From Pseudomonas sp. PB101 (GTDB taxonomy: Bacteria > Pseudomonadota > Gammaproteobacteria > Pseudomonadales > Pseudomonadaceae): DNA of 64,000 nt. Below the pieces are notes generated by a model, which saw only the letters and a program-made list of their open reading frames with translations, had not been told where the DNA came from and did not search any database. The stretch covers positions 1 to 64,000 of the forward strand of contig NZ_RWIR01000092.1 of the NCBI RefSeq assembly GCF_009764265.1, in the 5' to 3' direction. This document shows positions 1 through 8,520 of the stretch, one piece after another; the stretch's first letter is position 1; every line of letters begins with the position of its first letter. The translations under genes were made by a program, and so were the position numbers.

Positions 1-48
1 GGCGATGGTGCCCGCAAGACCGCCATCGCCGGCAAGCCGGCTCCTACA
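1..48. repeat. REPIN, cut by the window edge
   Basis: Bases 1-8 are the tail of one REP arm (ending in gcgatgg) and 24-48 are a complete inverted arm with the core gccggcaagccggc followed by tcctaca. The first arm begins outside the window. It lies just downstream of the cbpM stop codon. Confidence 0.7.
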
Positions 49-50
49 AT

Positions 51-356
51 TCATTCAACCACCAGCCGCCCCAACCGCTGCTTGAGCATGCGGTTCTCCG
101 CCCGCAGTTGCTGGACTTCTTCGAGCAGGTCCAGCGCCAGGGCGACGCCCTCCCATTCCAGGTCAAGGTCGCGCCGCAGCTTGGCGGCGCGCTTGGCCAG
201 GGTCAGCTCGTAGTCGTTGAAAACCCAGTCCCCGGGCTGAGCGCCCTGAGGTTCGAGGATGCCGTGTTCGACGATTTCGATCACGTAGACGTCCGACAGC
301 TCGGCCGCCTCACAGAATTCTGCCATGTCCAGTTGAACGATCAGGGGACTGCTCAT
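51..356 (-). CDS. cbpM: CbpM-type chaperone modulator
   Basis: A 101-residue protein matching the CbpM family, small MerR-like helical proteins that bind the J domain of CbpA and inhibit its co-chaperone and DNA-binding activities. The N-terminal part (about residues 8-60) has the predicted winged-helix pattern, including the HGILEPQG segment. The C-terminal part (about 65-101) is a leucine-rich helix that could form a coiled coil. The start has a good ribosome-binding site (AAGGAG). It lies 27 bp downstream of cbpA on the same strand, the usual cbpA-cbpM order, so the two are probably co-transcribed. Family assignment is strong because of the partner gene. Confidence 0.88.
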   Translation of the reverse strand: MSSPLIVQLDMAEFCEAAELSDVYVIEIVEHGILEPQGAQPGDWVFNDYELTLAKRAAKLRRDLDLEWEGVALALDLLEEVQQLRAENRMLKQRLGRLVVE

Positions 357-383
357 AGTCAGTGACTCCTTGGTTCTAAGGGA

Positions 384-1331
384 TCAAAAATGCTCACGCG
401 GATCGAACGCGGCTTTTTTCGCCAGTTCCTGCCACAGGGCCTTGATGTCATCGTCCGACTTCTTCGGCATCACGGCCTTCAGTTGCACGAACAGGTAGCC
501 GCGCTCACCGGCCTTGTTCATCAGCCCATGGCCCTTGGCGCGCATGCGCTGGCCGTTCTGGCTGCCGGCCGGCACCTTGAGGTTGATCTTGCCGGTCAGG
601 GTCGGCACGGCGACCTCGGCGCCCAGCGCCAACTCCCACGGTGCCAATGGCAAGGTGATGATCAGGTTCTCGCCTTCGACGTCGAATTTCGGGTGCGGTG
701 CGAAACGGATCGTCAGGTACAGGTCGCCATTGGCCCCGCCACCCACACCCGGAGCGCCCTGGCCCTTGAGGCGAATGCGCTCGCCGTCGGTCACGCCGGC
801 GGGGATCTTCACGTTCAGGCTTTTGCTGGTGTTGCTCACATGCTGCCCGGCCGCGTTGTACTGCGGCACCTGGAAGGTGACCTTCTTCGATTCGGTCGAC
901 AGTGTTTCTTCGAGAAAAACCCCGAGCTCCATTTCCACGTCCTGCCCTCGACGCCCGGTGCTGCGACGCGACTGTTCTCCACCACCAAAGCCTGGCCCAC
1001 GGTTGCCGAATATCGAACTGAAAAAGTCCGAGAAATCGCCCGTGTCCTGGCCGCCACCACCGAAACCGCCACGGCTCTGCCAGCCCGGCGGCCCCTGGAA
1101 CGGCTGGCCATGCTGGCCATAGCGGCGCAAATCATCGTACTCGGCGCGCTTGTCGGCGCTTTTCAGCGCTTCATAGGCTTCCGAGGCGTCCTTGAACCTG
1201 GACTCGGCGTCCTTTTCCTTGCTGACATCGGGGTGGTATTTGCGCGCCAGCTTGCGATAAGCGGCCTTGATCGCCTTGTCGTCTGCGGTCGGTTCCACAC
1301 CGAGAATCTTGTAATAGTCTTTGAAGTCCAT
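384..1331 (-). CDS. cbpA: DnaJ-like co-chaperone / curved DNA-binding protein CbpA
   Basis: A 315-residue DnaJ homologue that stimulates Hsp70 ATPase activity and, as CbpA, also binds curved DNA. The J domain is at about residues 1-70 with the HPD motif at 33-35. A Gly/Phe-rich linker follows (about 75-125), then two C-terminal substrate-binding domains. The CxxCxGxG zinc repeats of true DnaJ are absent, which is diagnostic of CbpA. I place the start at the ATG giving MDFKDYYK because the family begins there; an in-frame ATG five codons upstream is also possible. CbpA in enterics is a stationary-phase protein; I could not read a clear promoter here. Confidence 0.93.
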   Translation of the reverse strand: MDFKDYYKILGVEPTADDKAIKAAYRKLARKYHPDVSKEKDAESRFKDASEAYEALKSADKRAEYDDLRRYGQHGQPFQGPPGWQSRGGFGGGGQDTGDFSDFFSSIFGNRGPGFGGGEQSRRSTGRRGQDVEMELGVFLEETLSTESKKVTFQVPQYNAAGQHVSNTSKSLNVKIPAGVTDGERIRLKGQGAPGVGGGANGDLYLTIRFAPHPKFDVEGENLIITLPLAPWELALGAEVAVPTLTGKINLKVPAGSQNGQRMRAKGHGLMNKAGERGYLFVQLKAVMPKKSDDDIKALWQELAKKAAFDPREHF

Positions 1332-1628
1332 CGCGGGAATCACCATCCGTTATCAAGTCGCGCCACAGGCCACAGCATGCGCTTGTTTGCAGCCATTGGT
1401 CTTGCCGATCTCAAGTTTGTGACCGGGCGGCGCAGCAGAAGTTTATCGGCAGCAGGCGGGGCTTCTTGCGAGCACTCCCGCGGCTGTCCGGTTGATGCAG
1501 GGTAGTTTGGGGAGGATGTGCCATCTTTCAAGGCATTGCCTGCGAAGAATTAGCAGATAACCGGCCTTCGAATCTGGCGCGCACTGACATACACTGCGCG
1601 GCCGTTTTTTAACCGGAACCTGAAAGAC

Positions 1629-2903
1629 ATGAACAACGCATCTCCAGCCCGTGCCGTGGGTATCGACTTTGGCACGTCCAACTCCACTGTCGGCTGGCTG
1701 CGCCCCGGCGTGGAAACGCTGATCGCGCTGGAGGACGACAAGATCACCCTGCCGTCGGTGGTCTTCTTCAATATCGAAGAGCGCCGCCCGGTGTACGGCC
1801 GGCTGGCGCTGCACGAGTACCTGGAAGGCTACGAAGGTCGCCTGATGCGCTCGCTCAAGAGCCTGCTGGGTTCCAAGCTGATCAAGCACGACACCAGCGT
1901 CCTGGGCACGGCGATGCCGTTCAAGGACCTGCTCGGGCTGTTCATCGGCCAGCTCAAGAACCGCGCCGAAGCCGCCGCCGGTCGGGAATTCGAAGAAGTG
2001 GTGCTGGGCCGCCCGGTGTTCTTTGTCGATGACGATCCGATGGCCGACAAGGAAGCCGAAGACACCCTGGTCGACGTGGCGCGCAAGATCGGCTTCAAGG
2101 AAGTCTCCTTCCAGTTCGAACCGATCGCCGCGGCATTCGACTACGAGTCGACCATCGAGAAAGAAGAGCTGGTACTGATCGTCGACATCGGCGGTGGTAC
2201 CTCCGACTTCTCCCTGGTGCGCCTGTCGCCAGAGCGTCGTGGCCTGGATAACCGCCAGGACGACATCCTCGCCACCGGCGGCGTGCACATCGGCGGGACC
2301 GACTTCGACAAACAGTTGAGCTTGCAAGGCCTGATGCCCCTGTTCGGCTACGGCAGCCGGATGAAGAGCGGCGCCTACATGCCCACCAGCCACCACATGA
2401 ACCTGGCCACCTGGCACACGATCAACTCGGTGTACTCGCAGAAATCCCAGCTGGCCCTGGGCAGCATGCGCTACGACATCGAAGACACCGGCGGTATCGA
2501 TCGCCTGTTCAAGCTGATCGAGCAGCGCGCCGGCCACTGGCTGGCGATGGAAGTGGAAGAAACCAAGATCCAGCTGACCCACGCCGACAACCGCCATGTG
2601 CCGCTGGACCGCATTGAAGCGGGCCTGAGCGTGGACTTGAGCCGTGCGCTGTTCGAGTCGGCCATCGACAACCTGCTCGAGCGGGTGCGCAACAGCGTCA
2701 CCCAATTGCTGACAGACGCCGATGTACGGGTCGATCAGGTCGATACGGTGTTCTTTACCGGTGGTTCGAGCGGGATTCCGGCGCTGCGCAACAGCGTCTC
2801 GGCGATGCTGCCGAATGCGCGGCATGTGGAAGGGAACATCTTTGGCAGTATCGGCAGCGGTCTGGCGATCGAGGCTGCCAAGCGCTACGGCTCGATGGAC
2901 TGA
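1629..2903 (+). CDS. yegD: Hsp70-family protein, YegD-like
   Basis: A 424-residue actin-fold ATPase related to Hsp70 and closest in layout to E. coli YegD. Visible nucleotide-binding motifs are the phosphate-1 loop GIDFGTSNS (residues 11-19), the phosphate-2 loop VDIGGGTSDF (about 185-195) and the adenosine motif FFTGGSSG (near 375). The protein ends soon after the ATPase domain, so it lacks the beta-sandwich substrate domain and lid of DnaK and cannot be a classical foldase. It is divergent from cbpA (282-bp gap), but whether CbpA acts on it is unknown. Its client or partner is not known for the family. Confidence 0.85.
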   Translation: MNNASPARAVGIDFGTSNSTVGWLRPGVETLIALEDDKITLPSVVFFNIEERRPVYGRLALHEYLEGYEGRLMRSLKSLLGSKLIKHDTSVLGTAMPFKDLLGLFIGQLKNRAEAAAGREFEEVVLGRPVFFVDDDPMADKEAEDTLVDVARKIGFKEVSFQFEPIAAAFDYESTIEKEELVLIVDIGGGTSDFSLVRLSPERRGLDNRQDDILATGGVHIGGTDFDKQLSLQGLMPLFGYGSRMKSGAYMPTSHHMNLATWHTINSVYSQKSQLALGSMRYDIEDTGGIDRLFKLIEQRAGHWLAMEVEETKIQLTHADNRHVPLDRIEAGLSVDLSRALFESAIDNLLERVRNSVTQLLTDADVRVDQVDTVFFTGGSSGIPALRNSVSAMLPNARHVEGNIFGSIGSGLAIEAAKRYGSMD

Positions 2904-2922
2904 TCCAGAACCGAGGTGCCTT

Positions 2923-2990
2923 CATCGCGGGCAAGCCACGCTCCCACAGGTCATGCGCTGTCCCTGTGGGAGCGAGCTTGCTCGCGATGG
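2923..2990. repeat. REPIN (two inverted REP arms)
   Basis: The left arm catcgcgggcaagcc..gctcccacagg and the right arm cctgtgggagcgagcttgctcgcgatgg face each other across a 13-bp spacer. The palindromic cores differ (degenerate cgggcaagcc against gcgagcttgctcgc), so this is a heterotypic pair. It sits between the convergent yegD and permease genes. Confidence 0.8.
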
Positions 2991-3015
2991 GGGCCTGCCA
3001 GGCAACAGATGCCTA

Positions 3016-4029
3016 TCAAACCATCCCCACCTGCTTCAACTCACTCTTCAGGTACGCGTAGTAAATCGGCCCCGCCACCACCCCCGGCAGGCCGAACGCT
3101 GCCTCGAACACCAGCATCGCCAGCAGCAACTCCCACGACTTGGCACTGATCTGCCCGCCGACGATGCGCGCGTTGAGGAAGTATTCGAGCTTGTGGATGA
3201 AAATCAGGTAACCGAGCGCCGCCATGGCCACCCAGATCGACAGCGACATACCGACGATGGTGATCAGGGTATTGGACATCAGGTTGCCGATTACCGGCAG
3301 CAGGCCGAGCAGGAATGTCAGCACGATCAGGGTTTTGGTCAGCGGCAGCTTGATGCCGAACATCGGCAGGATCACCGCCAGGAAAATCCCGGTGAAAAAC
3401 GTGTTGAGCAGGGAGATCTTGATCTGCGCGAACACGATGTTGCGAAACGCCTGGACCAGCAGGTGCAGGCGATCGAACAATGCGGCGGCCAGCGGTTTGC
3501 GTTTGGTCAGGTCGGGCACACGCTGCAAGGCAATGATCGCGCCCAGCACCATGCCGATCAGCAACGTCACGAACATGTGCGCTGCGTCCTTGCCCACCAG
3601 TTGCAAATCGCTGAGGTGCTTGCTGACCCATTCGCCGATCGCCACGCGAAACTCGGCTGCACTCGCCGGCAGATAGGCGTCGATGAACGGTGGCAACTGC
3701 CCGCGTGCGCGGTCGACCACGCCCATGAACTTGTCGAGGGAAGCGCCGGGGTTTTCCGCTTCGTGCAGCAGGAAGCTGATGGCGCCGGCAAAGATCAGCG
3801 ACAGCACGCTGACAATCAGAGTCCCCAGCAAGGCCACTGCCAGCCAGCGCGCACGTCGCCCCTCGATCAGTCGCTGCAGTTGCGGAGTGAGCATGTTGAC
3901 CAGTTCGAACACCAGCAACCCGGCGAGCAGGCTGGGCAGCAACCGCAGCGGCAGGACCAGCAGCAGCCCGCCAAAAATGATGACCCAGCTGATGACCAGC
4001 AAGACTTGACGCTGAGAAAACGTTGGCAT
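3016..4029 (-). CDS. AI-2E family (PerM/YdiK-like) membrane permease
   Basis: A 337-residue inner-membrane protein with about eight hydrophobic segments: two at the N-terminus, one near residues 65-90, then a long amphipathic stretch (about 95-150) and a dense group from 155 to 325. This is the AI-2E-exporter/PerM superfamily layout. Despite the family name, most members are not shown to carry autoinducer-2, and substrates range from Na+/H+ exchange to unknown. It is monocistronic by position, convergent with the Hsp70 gene across a REPIN. I infer only that it is a transporter-like protein. Confidence 0.82.
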   Translation of the reverse strand: MPTFSQRQVLLVISWVIIFGGLLLVLPLRLLPSLLAGLLVFELVNMLTPQLQRLIEGRRARWLAVALLGTLIVSVLSLIFAGAISFLLHEAENPGASLDKFMGVVDRARGQLPPFIDAYLPASAAEFRVAIGEWVSKHLSDLQLVGKDAAHMFVTLLIGMVLGAIIALQRVPDLTKRKPLAAALFDRLHLLVQAFRNIVFAQIKISLLNTFFTGIFLAVILPMFGIKLPLTKTLIVLTFLLGLLPVIGNLMSNTLITIVGMSLSIWVAMAALGYLIFIHKLEYFLNARIVGGQISAKSWELLLAMLVFEAAFGLPGVVAGPIYYAYLKSELKQVGMV

Positions 4030-4113
4030 ACAGCCTCAACAACGAACGGCATAAAAAGGATTGGCAGTCTGCCAGCGATCCGGTGCGAGCACTAGGGATT
4101 GTGTGGGGCGACC

Positions 4114-4216
4114 TGTAGGAGCTGGCTTGTCGGGTCGCCGCATCGCAGCGATGGGCTCACCACGGTGTCCTGATACTCCGCGTCATCTTCATCGCCGGCA
4201 AGCCGGCTCCTACAGG
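4114..4216. repeat. REPIN with one decayed arm
   Basis: The right arm catcgccggcaagccggctcctacagg is intact. The left arm starts as tgtaggagctggcttg but its palindrome is broken (gtcgggtcg), suggesting mutational decay. It lies between the permease and PsiF-repeat genes. Confidence 0.65.
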
Positions 4217-4222
4217 TGCTGA

Positions 4223-4534
4223 TTATTTTTTCTTCAGGCAGTCACTCATGAACGCCTTGCGCTCGTCACCCTTGAGGGCCTTGGTAGCGGCGTCGGCGTT
4301 GCAGGTCTTCATCTTCTCTTGCTGTGGGGTCAAGACCTTGCCGGCATCGTTTGCCGCCGGAGTGGCTTTCAGGCAGGTGCTCATGAAGGCTTTGCGCTCG
4401 TCGCCCTTGAGGCTTTTGGCCGTGGCGTCGGCGTTGCAGGTAGTCATCTTCTCTTGCTGGGCCGTGTTGGCGGCAAAGCCCTGGGAACAGAGCAGCAAAC
4501 CGATCATCAACAAAGGGACGCGCATTAACTTCAT
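4223..4534 (-). CDS. PsiF-repeat secreted protein
   Basis: A 103-residue exported protein with a signal peptide (about residues 1-22, ending GFAA). Two copies of the PsiF repeat follow, each with the pattern QQEKM.TCNADA...LKGDERKAFMS.CLK; the paired cysteines in each copy suggest disulfides. The start at MKLMRV has a clear AGGAG site nine bases upstream. E. coli PsiF is phosphate-starvation inducible, but the biochemical role of the repeat is unknown. No Pho box is obvious in the short upstream region. It probably has its own promoter. Confidence 0.85.
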   Translation of the reverse strand: MKLMRVPLLMIGLLLCSQGFAANTAQQEKMTTCNADATAKSLKGDERKAFMSTCLKATPAANDAGKVLTPQQEKMKTCNADAATKALKGDERKAFMSDCLKKK

Positions 4535-4598
4535 GGAGTTTTCTCCTGGTCGCCACACCGAGGGGTACGGCCTTGCATTGGAGTGTAGACAACCCCTG

Positions 4599-5405
4599 TT
4601 ACACCTTCCTGTTCTCCAGGTGACTGCGTCGATATTGCTCCGGCGTGCACCCGGCCTGGCGCTGGAACATCGCGATAAACGCCGAGCCGGTGCTATAGCC
4701 CATGTCGAAGGCGATTTCCTGAATGCTGCGCTGGCTGTCCAGCGCTTCGATCGCCGCCAGAAACCGCAGACGCTGGCGCCACTCGCCGAAACTCATGCCC
4801 AGCTCCCGCACGAACTGCCGCGCCAGGGTGCGTTCACTGACATGGATGCGTGCGGCCCATTGCGACAGGGGCCGGTTATCCCCGGGCTCGGCCTGCAACG
4901 CCTCCAGGATCCCCAGCAGTCCGGGGCTGCGGGCGTAGGGCAGATAGCACTCGTGCACCGGAGCCTGTTGCAGCTGGTCCACCAATACCTGGGCCAGACG
5001 CTGGTCGGCAACCTGCTCGGGGATTTTCACGTCGCGGGCGGCGAAGTCCTTGAGGATCGCCTTGAGGATGTCGCTGATGGCCAGGGTGCAGGCGCGCGAT
5101 GGCAGATCGGCGCAGACCTTGGGTGCCAGGCAGACGGCGCGGTAGTTGACCGGCTGGTGGCTATAGAAACTATGCTCGATCTGCGGCGGCACCCACACCG
5201 CGTATTGCGGTGGCGACATGAAGCGACTGCCCTCGACGTCCATGTGCAGCACGCCGTGGGCGGCGTATTCCAGCGTCCCCCAGGGATGTCGATGGGGCGC
5301 GGCATATTCGTGGGCGTCGAAATCGGCGTAGCGGAAGTACACCGCCGAAGGCAGTTCGCTGAATTCCAGCAGGTCGATGTGTTTATTGCTCATGCTGTCC
5401 GTCAT
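4599..5405 (-). CDS. AraC-family transcriptional regulator
   Basis: A 268-residue regulator. The N-terminal half is a cupin-like sensor domain with the metal/ligand-type motif HRHPWG. The C-terminal 90 residues carry two helix-turn-helix units (LSQWAARIHVSERTLARQF and IQEIAFDMGYSTGSAF). It is transcribed divergently from an EamA-type exporter with only about 85 bp between them. This arrangement is typical of AraC proteins that control the adjacent efflux gene, as with E. coli NimR-NimT. The ligand is unknown. A second ATG four codons in (5393) is an equally plausible start. Confidence 0.86.
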   Translation of the reverse strand: MTDSMSNKHIDLLEFSELPSAVYFRYADFDAHEYAAPHRHPWGTLEYAAHGVLHMDVEGSRFMSPPQYAVWVPPQIEHSFYSHQPVNYRAVCLAPKVCADLPSRACTLAISDILKAILKDFAARDVKIPEQVADQRLAQVLVDQLQQAPVHECYLPYARSPGLLGILEALQAEPGDNRPLSQWAARIHVSERTLARQFVRELGMSFGEWRQRLRFLAAIEALDSQRSIQEIAFDMGYSTGSAFIAMFQRQAGCTPEQYRRSHLENRKV

Positions 5406-5490
5406 CAGGGGCCGGTTGTCTGGATCGAAGTATAGGCTTGCATCCAGACAAGCGGATAATTGCCCTTCATTAACGTTCTGGTTTTTCCCG

Positions 5491-6378
5491 ATGCAATACG
5501 CTTATCCCCTGCTGGCCATTTTCATCTGGGCCGGCAACACCGTGATCACCAAAATGTCGGCCGGGGCGATCTTCCCCGCCGAGATCGGTTTCTACCGCTG
5601 GCTGCTGGCCGGGTTGCTGTTCACGCCCTTCATGCTCAAACCGGTGCTCGCCCATTGGCCACTGATCCGCCCGAACCTGGGCAAGGTGTTTGTCCTCGGC
5701 GTTCTCGGCATGGCGGTCTATCAAAGCCTGGCGTACTTCGCCGCCAGCCTGACCTCGGCCACCAACATGGGCATCATCCTGTCGCTGATGCCGCTGATGT
5801 CGCTCGCCATGGCGATCATCAGCCTCGGCCAGCGTCTGACCATGGGCGCGCTGGCCGGTGCGGTGCTGTCCTTCACCGGTGTCCTGGTGGTGGTGTCGTC
5901 CGGCAGCCTTGGCGCGTTGCTCGAACACGGGGTCAACCTGGGCGATGCGATGATGCTGATCGCCACCCTGGCCTACGCGGTCTACAGCACCCTGTTGAAG
6001 AAATGGCAGCTGAAACTGCCGCCGCTGGTGCTCCTGTATCTGCAAGTGCTGGTGGCGGTGGTGGTGCTGTTTCCACTGTTCCTCGCGTCACCGAAAGTCG
6101 GCCCGACCCTGCACAACATTCCGCTGGTGTTGTACGCCTGCCTGCTGGCTTCGATGGTCGCGCCACTGGCGTGGATGCAGGCCGTGGTGCGTCTGGGGCC
6201 AAGTCGGACCACGCAGTTCTTCAATCTGCTGCCGTTGATTACTGCGCTGATTGCGGCGGTGGTGCTGCATGAACAATTGGCGATGTATCACCTGGTGGGT
6301 GGGGTACTGACCCTGGGCGGGGTGATTGTTTCCGAGCGCTGGACGACGGTGTTGGGTCGTAAGGTCAATGTTGCCTGA
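5491..6378 (+). CDS. EamA/DMT-superfamily transporter
   Basis: A 295-residue inner-membrane protein with ten predicted transmembrane helices in two EamA repeats of five (about residues 5-140 and 150-290). The drug/metabolite-transporter superfamily typically exports amino acids, purines or toxic metabolites. I chose the ATG at MQYAYPLLA because the upstream in-frame extension runs into the divergent araC-type gene and has no family similarity. The substrate cannot be read from sequence; the divergent AraC regulator implies ligand-induced expression. A REPIN follows the stop. Confidence 0.86.
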   Translation: MQYAYPLLAIFIWAGNTVITKMSAGAIFPAEIGFYRWLLAGLLFTPFMLKPVLAHWPLIRPNLGKVFVLGVLGMAVYQSLAYFAASLTSATNMGIILSLMPLMSLAMAIISLGQRLTMGALAGAVLSFTGVLVVVSSGSLGALLEHGVNLGDAMMLIATLAYAVYSTLLKKWQLKLPPLVLLYLQVLVAVVVLFPLFLASPKVGPTLHNIPLVLYACLLASMVAPLAWMQAVVRLGPSRTTQFFNLLPLITALIAAVVLHEQLAMYHLVGGVLTLGGVIVSERWTTVLGRKVNVA

Positions 6379-6387
6379 TCCGGCGCC

Positions 6388-6453
6388 TTCGCGAGCAGGC
6401 TCGCTCCCACAGTGGATCGCATTCCATTGTGGGAGCGTGGCTTGCCCGCGATG
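6388..6453. repeat. REPIN
   Basis: Arms cttcgcgagcaggctcgctcccacag and ttgtgggagcgtggcttgcccgcgatg face each other. The stem cores differ (gcgagc against gcgggc type). It lies between the convergent EamA and lipase genes. Confidence 0.8.
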
Positions 6454-6467
6454 AACGATAACGCGGT

Positions 6468-7358
6468 CTAAAGCCCTGCCGCGTTCAGTCGCGCCGCATG
6501 CTCGACAAACAACCGGATCGGCTCGGCCCCCTTGCCCACCAGCCCCAGCGATTGGTTGACGATGTCGAAGTGATCCAGCGGATACTCATCGCCAATCACC
6601 GTGCCCAGATGCGAACTGTAGCGCCCGACCATGCCGTCGCAATGCCCGGCTTCACGGACGAAGGATCTGGCGAACAGCCGGCAACTGCGGTTGGTGCCGT
6701 CCAGCAGATTGCGCCCACGATCGGTAATGCCCGGTTGCAAGGTGCCGGACCAGGAGTAATAGCGCACGCCATTGACCTCTTCCGGCCCGTGACCGCCCCA
6801 GGTTTCAGGCAAGCCCTGTGGATAACGCTGGTTGAACAGCGCCACGCCGGCGGTGGTGAGGGAGTGGTGTGACGCATGGATATCCACCGGCAGCTTCGGC
6901 CCGCGGTAACCGGTATCCAGCCATCCCATCAGCGCGCCGATCACCCGCAGCAAAAAGCTCAGCAGACGACCACGCACGCTGTCATGGGGATAATGCTCGT
7001 GCAGGTAATCGGCGAGCTCCGAGCCGTGATTCGGCCCCGCCACCGACGTGACCGAAGCGATCAGGTCCGGGCGCTTGGCCGCCGCATAACGGGCGGTCAG
7101 CGAGCCCTGGCTATGGCCGATCAGGTTGACCTTGGCGGCCCCGGTCTGCCGCAGGATTTCGTCGATACGCGCCAGCAGTTGCTCGCCGCGCACTTCGTTC
7201 GAATTGAGCGGCGAGACCTGCACGGCGAACACCACCGCACCGCAGTGGCGCAGCGCCTCGACGATCCCGTACCAGTATGGATAAAGCACCAACCGGATGA
7301 ACCCGAGCATTCCGGGGACCAGCACCAGCGGGTAACGCGGGGCAGAACCTTGCGACAT
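6468..7358 (-). CDS. Triacylglycerol lipase, family I.1 (P. fragi type), no signal peptide
   Basis: A 296-residue alpha/beta-hydrolase. The oxyanion segment VLVPGMLGF and the nucleophile elbow GHSQG (Ser83) are clear, as are the family-specific SVTSVAGPNHGSELAD stretch and the C-terminal DGMVGRYSSHLG...YPLDHFD segment carrying the catalytic Asp/His and calcium-site residues. The closest remembered family member is the P. fragi lipase, which likewise lacks a long leader. From the chosen start (MSQGSAPRYP, preceded by AAGGA) no Sec signal is visible, and no lipase foldase (lif) gene is adjacent. It may therefore be cytoplasmic, or exported by a non-classical route. Confidence 0.85.
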   Translation of the reverse strand: MSQGSAPRYPLVLVPGMLGFIRLVLYPYWYGIVEALRHCGAVVFAVQVSPLNSNEVRGEQLLARIDEILRQTGAAKVNLIGHSQGSLTARYAAAKRPDLIASVTSVAGPNHGSELADYLHEHYPHDSVRGRLLSFLLRVIGALMGWLDTGYRGPKLPVDIHASHHSLTTAGVALFNQRYPQGLPETWGGHGPEEVNGVRYYSWSGTLQPGITDRGRNLLDGTNRSCRLFARSFVREAGHCDGMVGRYSSHLGTVIGDEYPLDHFDIVNQSLGLVGKGAEPIRLFVEHAARLNAAGL

Positions 7359-7454
7359 GGGCGGACATCCTTGTGGTCGGGTGGTGACGCAAGGCGGCAT
7401 GCAAGACATCCGCCAAGCATCGCCAGTGAAGATGACAAGTCTATGTCATCCACC

Positions 7455-7760
7455 CTACTTCAACCCCGCCACCCCCGCGACGATCAGCCCGACCGATACC
7501 AGTTTGATCACGCTGAGGCTTTCACCCAACAGCGCGAATCCGAGAAACACCGTGCCCAGCGAACCGATGGCGGTCCAGATCGGGTACGCGATGCTCACCG
7601 GCAACTCGCGCATGGCCAGGGTCAGGAAGTAGATCCCGCCCACTGCGGCCACCACCGTGATCAACGAAGGCCAGGGCCGGGTGAAGCCCTCGGCGTACTT
7701 CATGCCCATGGCGAAGGTCACTTCGAATCCGGCGGCGACCAGCAGAAACAGCCAGGCCAT
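7455..7760 (-). CDS. Small multidrug resistance (SMR) family transporter
   Basis: A 101-residue protein with four transmembrane helices and the essential membrane-embedded glutamate (Glu13, in the motif GFEVTFA), the hallmark of SMR proton antiporters. It resembles both the SugE/Gdx (guanidinium exporter) and EmrE-like subgroups; the AYPIWTAIGSLG segment is typical of the superfamily but does not settle the subgroup. It begins immediately after the azoreductase stop codon, so it is translationally linked to that gene and probably shares its divergent LysR-controlled promoter. SMR proteins act as dimers. Confidence 0.87.
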   Translation of the reverse strand: MAWLFLLVAAGFEVTFAMGMKYAEGFTRPWPSLITVVAAVGGIYFLTLAMRELPVSIAYPIWTAIGSLGTVFLGFALLGESLSVIKLVSVGLIVAGVAGLK

Positions 7761-8399
7761 CTAGAACTCCCCGGCCAGCGCCAGCAAGCGCTGCTCGGCC
7801 TCGGCGGAGGATATTTCGAAGGTGCGCTCGGCGGACTCCTCACCCTCGGCAGCCACCACGGTGACATCCGTGATGCCGATGAACCCGAGCACCGTGCGCA
7901 GTAGCTTGTCGGCATGGTTCATCGCTTCCAGTTCACCTCCCGGGCCGAAACCGAAGCCGCCACGACTGGTGATGATCAGGGCTTTTTTACCCTGCACCAA
8001 CGGTTGGTGCTGGGCCACGCCATTGTCCAGGGTGTGATCGAAGGTCACCCCGACCCGGACGATCTGATCGATCCAGGCCTTGAGGCCACTCGGCACGCTG
8101 AAATTGTGCATCGGCGTGGAAATCAGCAACACATCGTGGCCGAGCAGTTCGCCGACCAGTTCGTCGCTGAGCGCCAGGTCCGCCTGCATCGACAGTGGCC
8201 GAGCGTCGGGCTGCGGGTAGAACGCGGCGGCCACGAAGGCCTCGTTCACGGGCGGAATCAGCGCCCGACCGACTTCGCGCCGGGTCAACTGCGAGTGTGG
8301 ATGACGGGCCTGCCAAGCCGACAGAAACACTTCCGCCAAACGCCGGGAGTGCGAACGGTCACCACGGGGGCTGGCATGAACGGCAAGAATTTTACTCAT
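7761..8399 (-). CDS. azoR: FMN-dependent NADH-azoreductase / flavodoxin-like quinone reductase
   Basis: A 212-residue flavodoxin-fold oxidoreductase. It has the N-terminal FMN-phosphate motif ([14 protein letters not shown]), the central [17 protein letters not shown] segment and the [11 protein letters not shown] loop of the AzoR family, which reduces azo dyes and quinones by two-electron transfer. I start it at [13 protein letters not shown], preceded by a GGAG-type site, because the upstream in-frame extension runs into the divergent regulator's promoter. It is followed without a gap by an SMR transporter. It is divergent from a LysR gene, which probably controls both in response to an electrophile or quinone (inference). 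Confidence 0.88.
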   Translation of the reverse strand: MSKILAVHASPRGDRSHSRRLAEVFLSAWQARHPHSQLTRREVGRALIPPVNEAFVAAAFYPQPDARPLSMQADLALSDELVGELLGHDVLLISTPMHNFSVPSGLKAWIDQIVRVGVTFDHTLDNGVAQHQPLVQGKKALIITSRGGFGFGPGGELEAMNHADKLLRTVLGFIGITDVTVVAAEGEESAERTFEISSAEAEQRLLALAGEF

Positions 8400-8478
8400 C
8401 TGTCTCTCCTCAGGGCTAGACTTAAACGGCTTGTGGCTTGCAGCTTGAAGCTCACAGCTGCTCTTATTCAAATGAGTA

Positions 8479-8504
8479 GAAATCAGTTTGGATGAATTGA
8501 TTTC
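8479..8504. promoter_or_regulatory. Possible LysR operator
   Basis: The inverted repeat GAAATCA-N12-TGATTTC sits in the 121-bp gap between azoR and the divergent lysR-type gene, close to the latter's start. Position and symmetry suit an autoregulatory LysR recognition site; it has not been tested. Confidence 0.35.
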
Positions 8505-8520
8505 ATCCATGGAGTGTTCA

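Noticed and set aside
390-1505. A 371-codon plus-strand frame opposite cbpA
   Set aside because: It lies fully over the conserved cbpA gene; no domain is recognisable in its translation.
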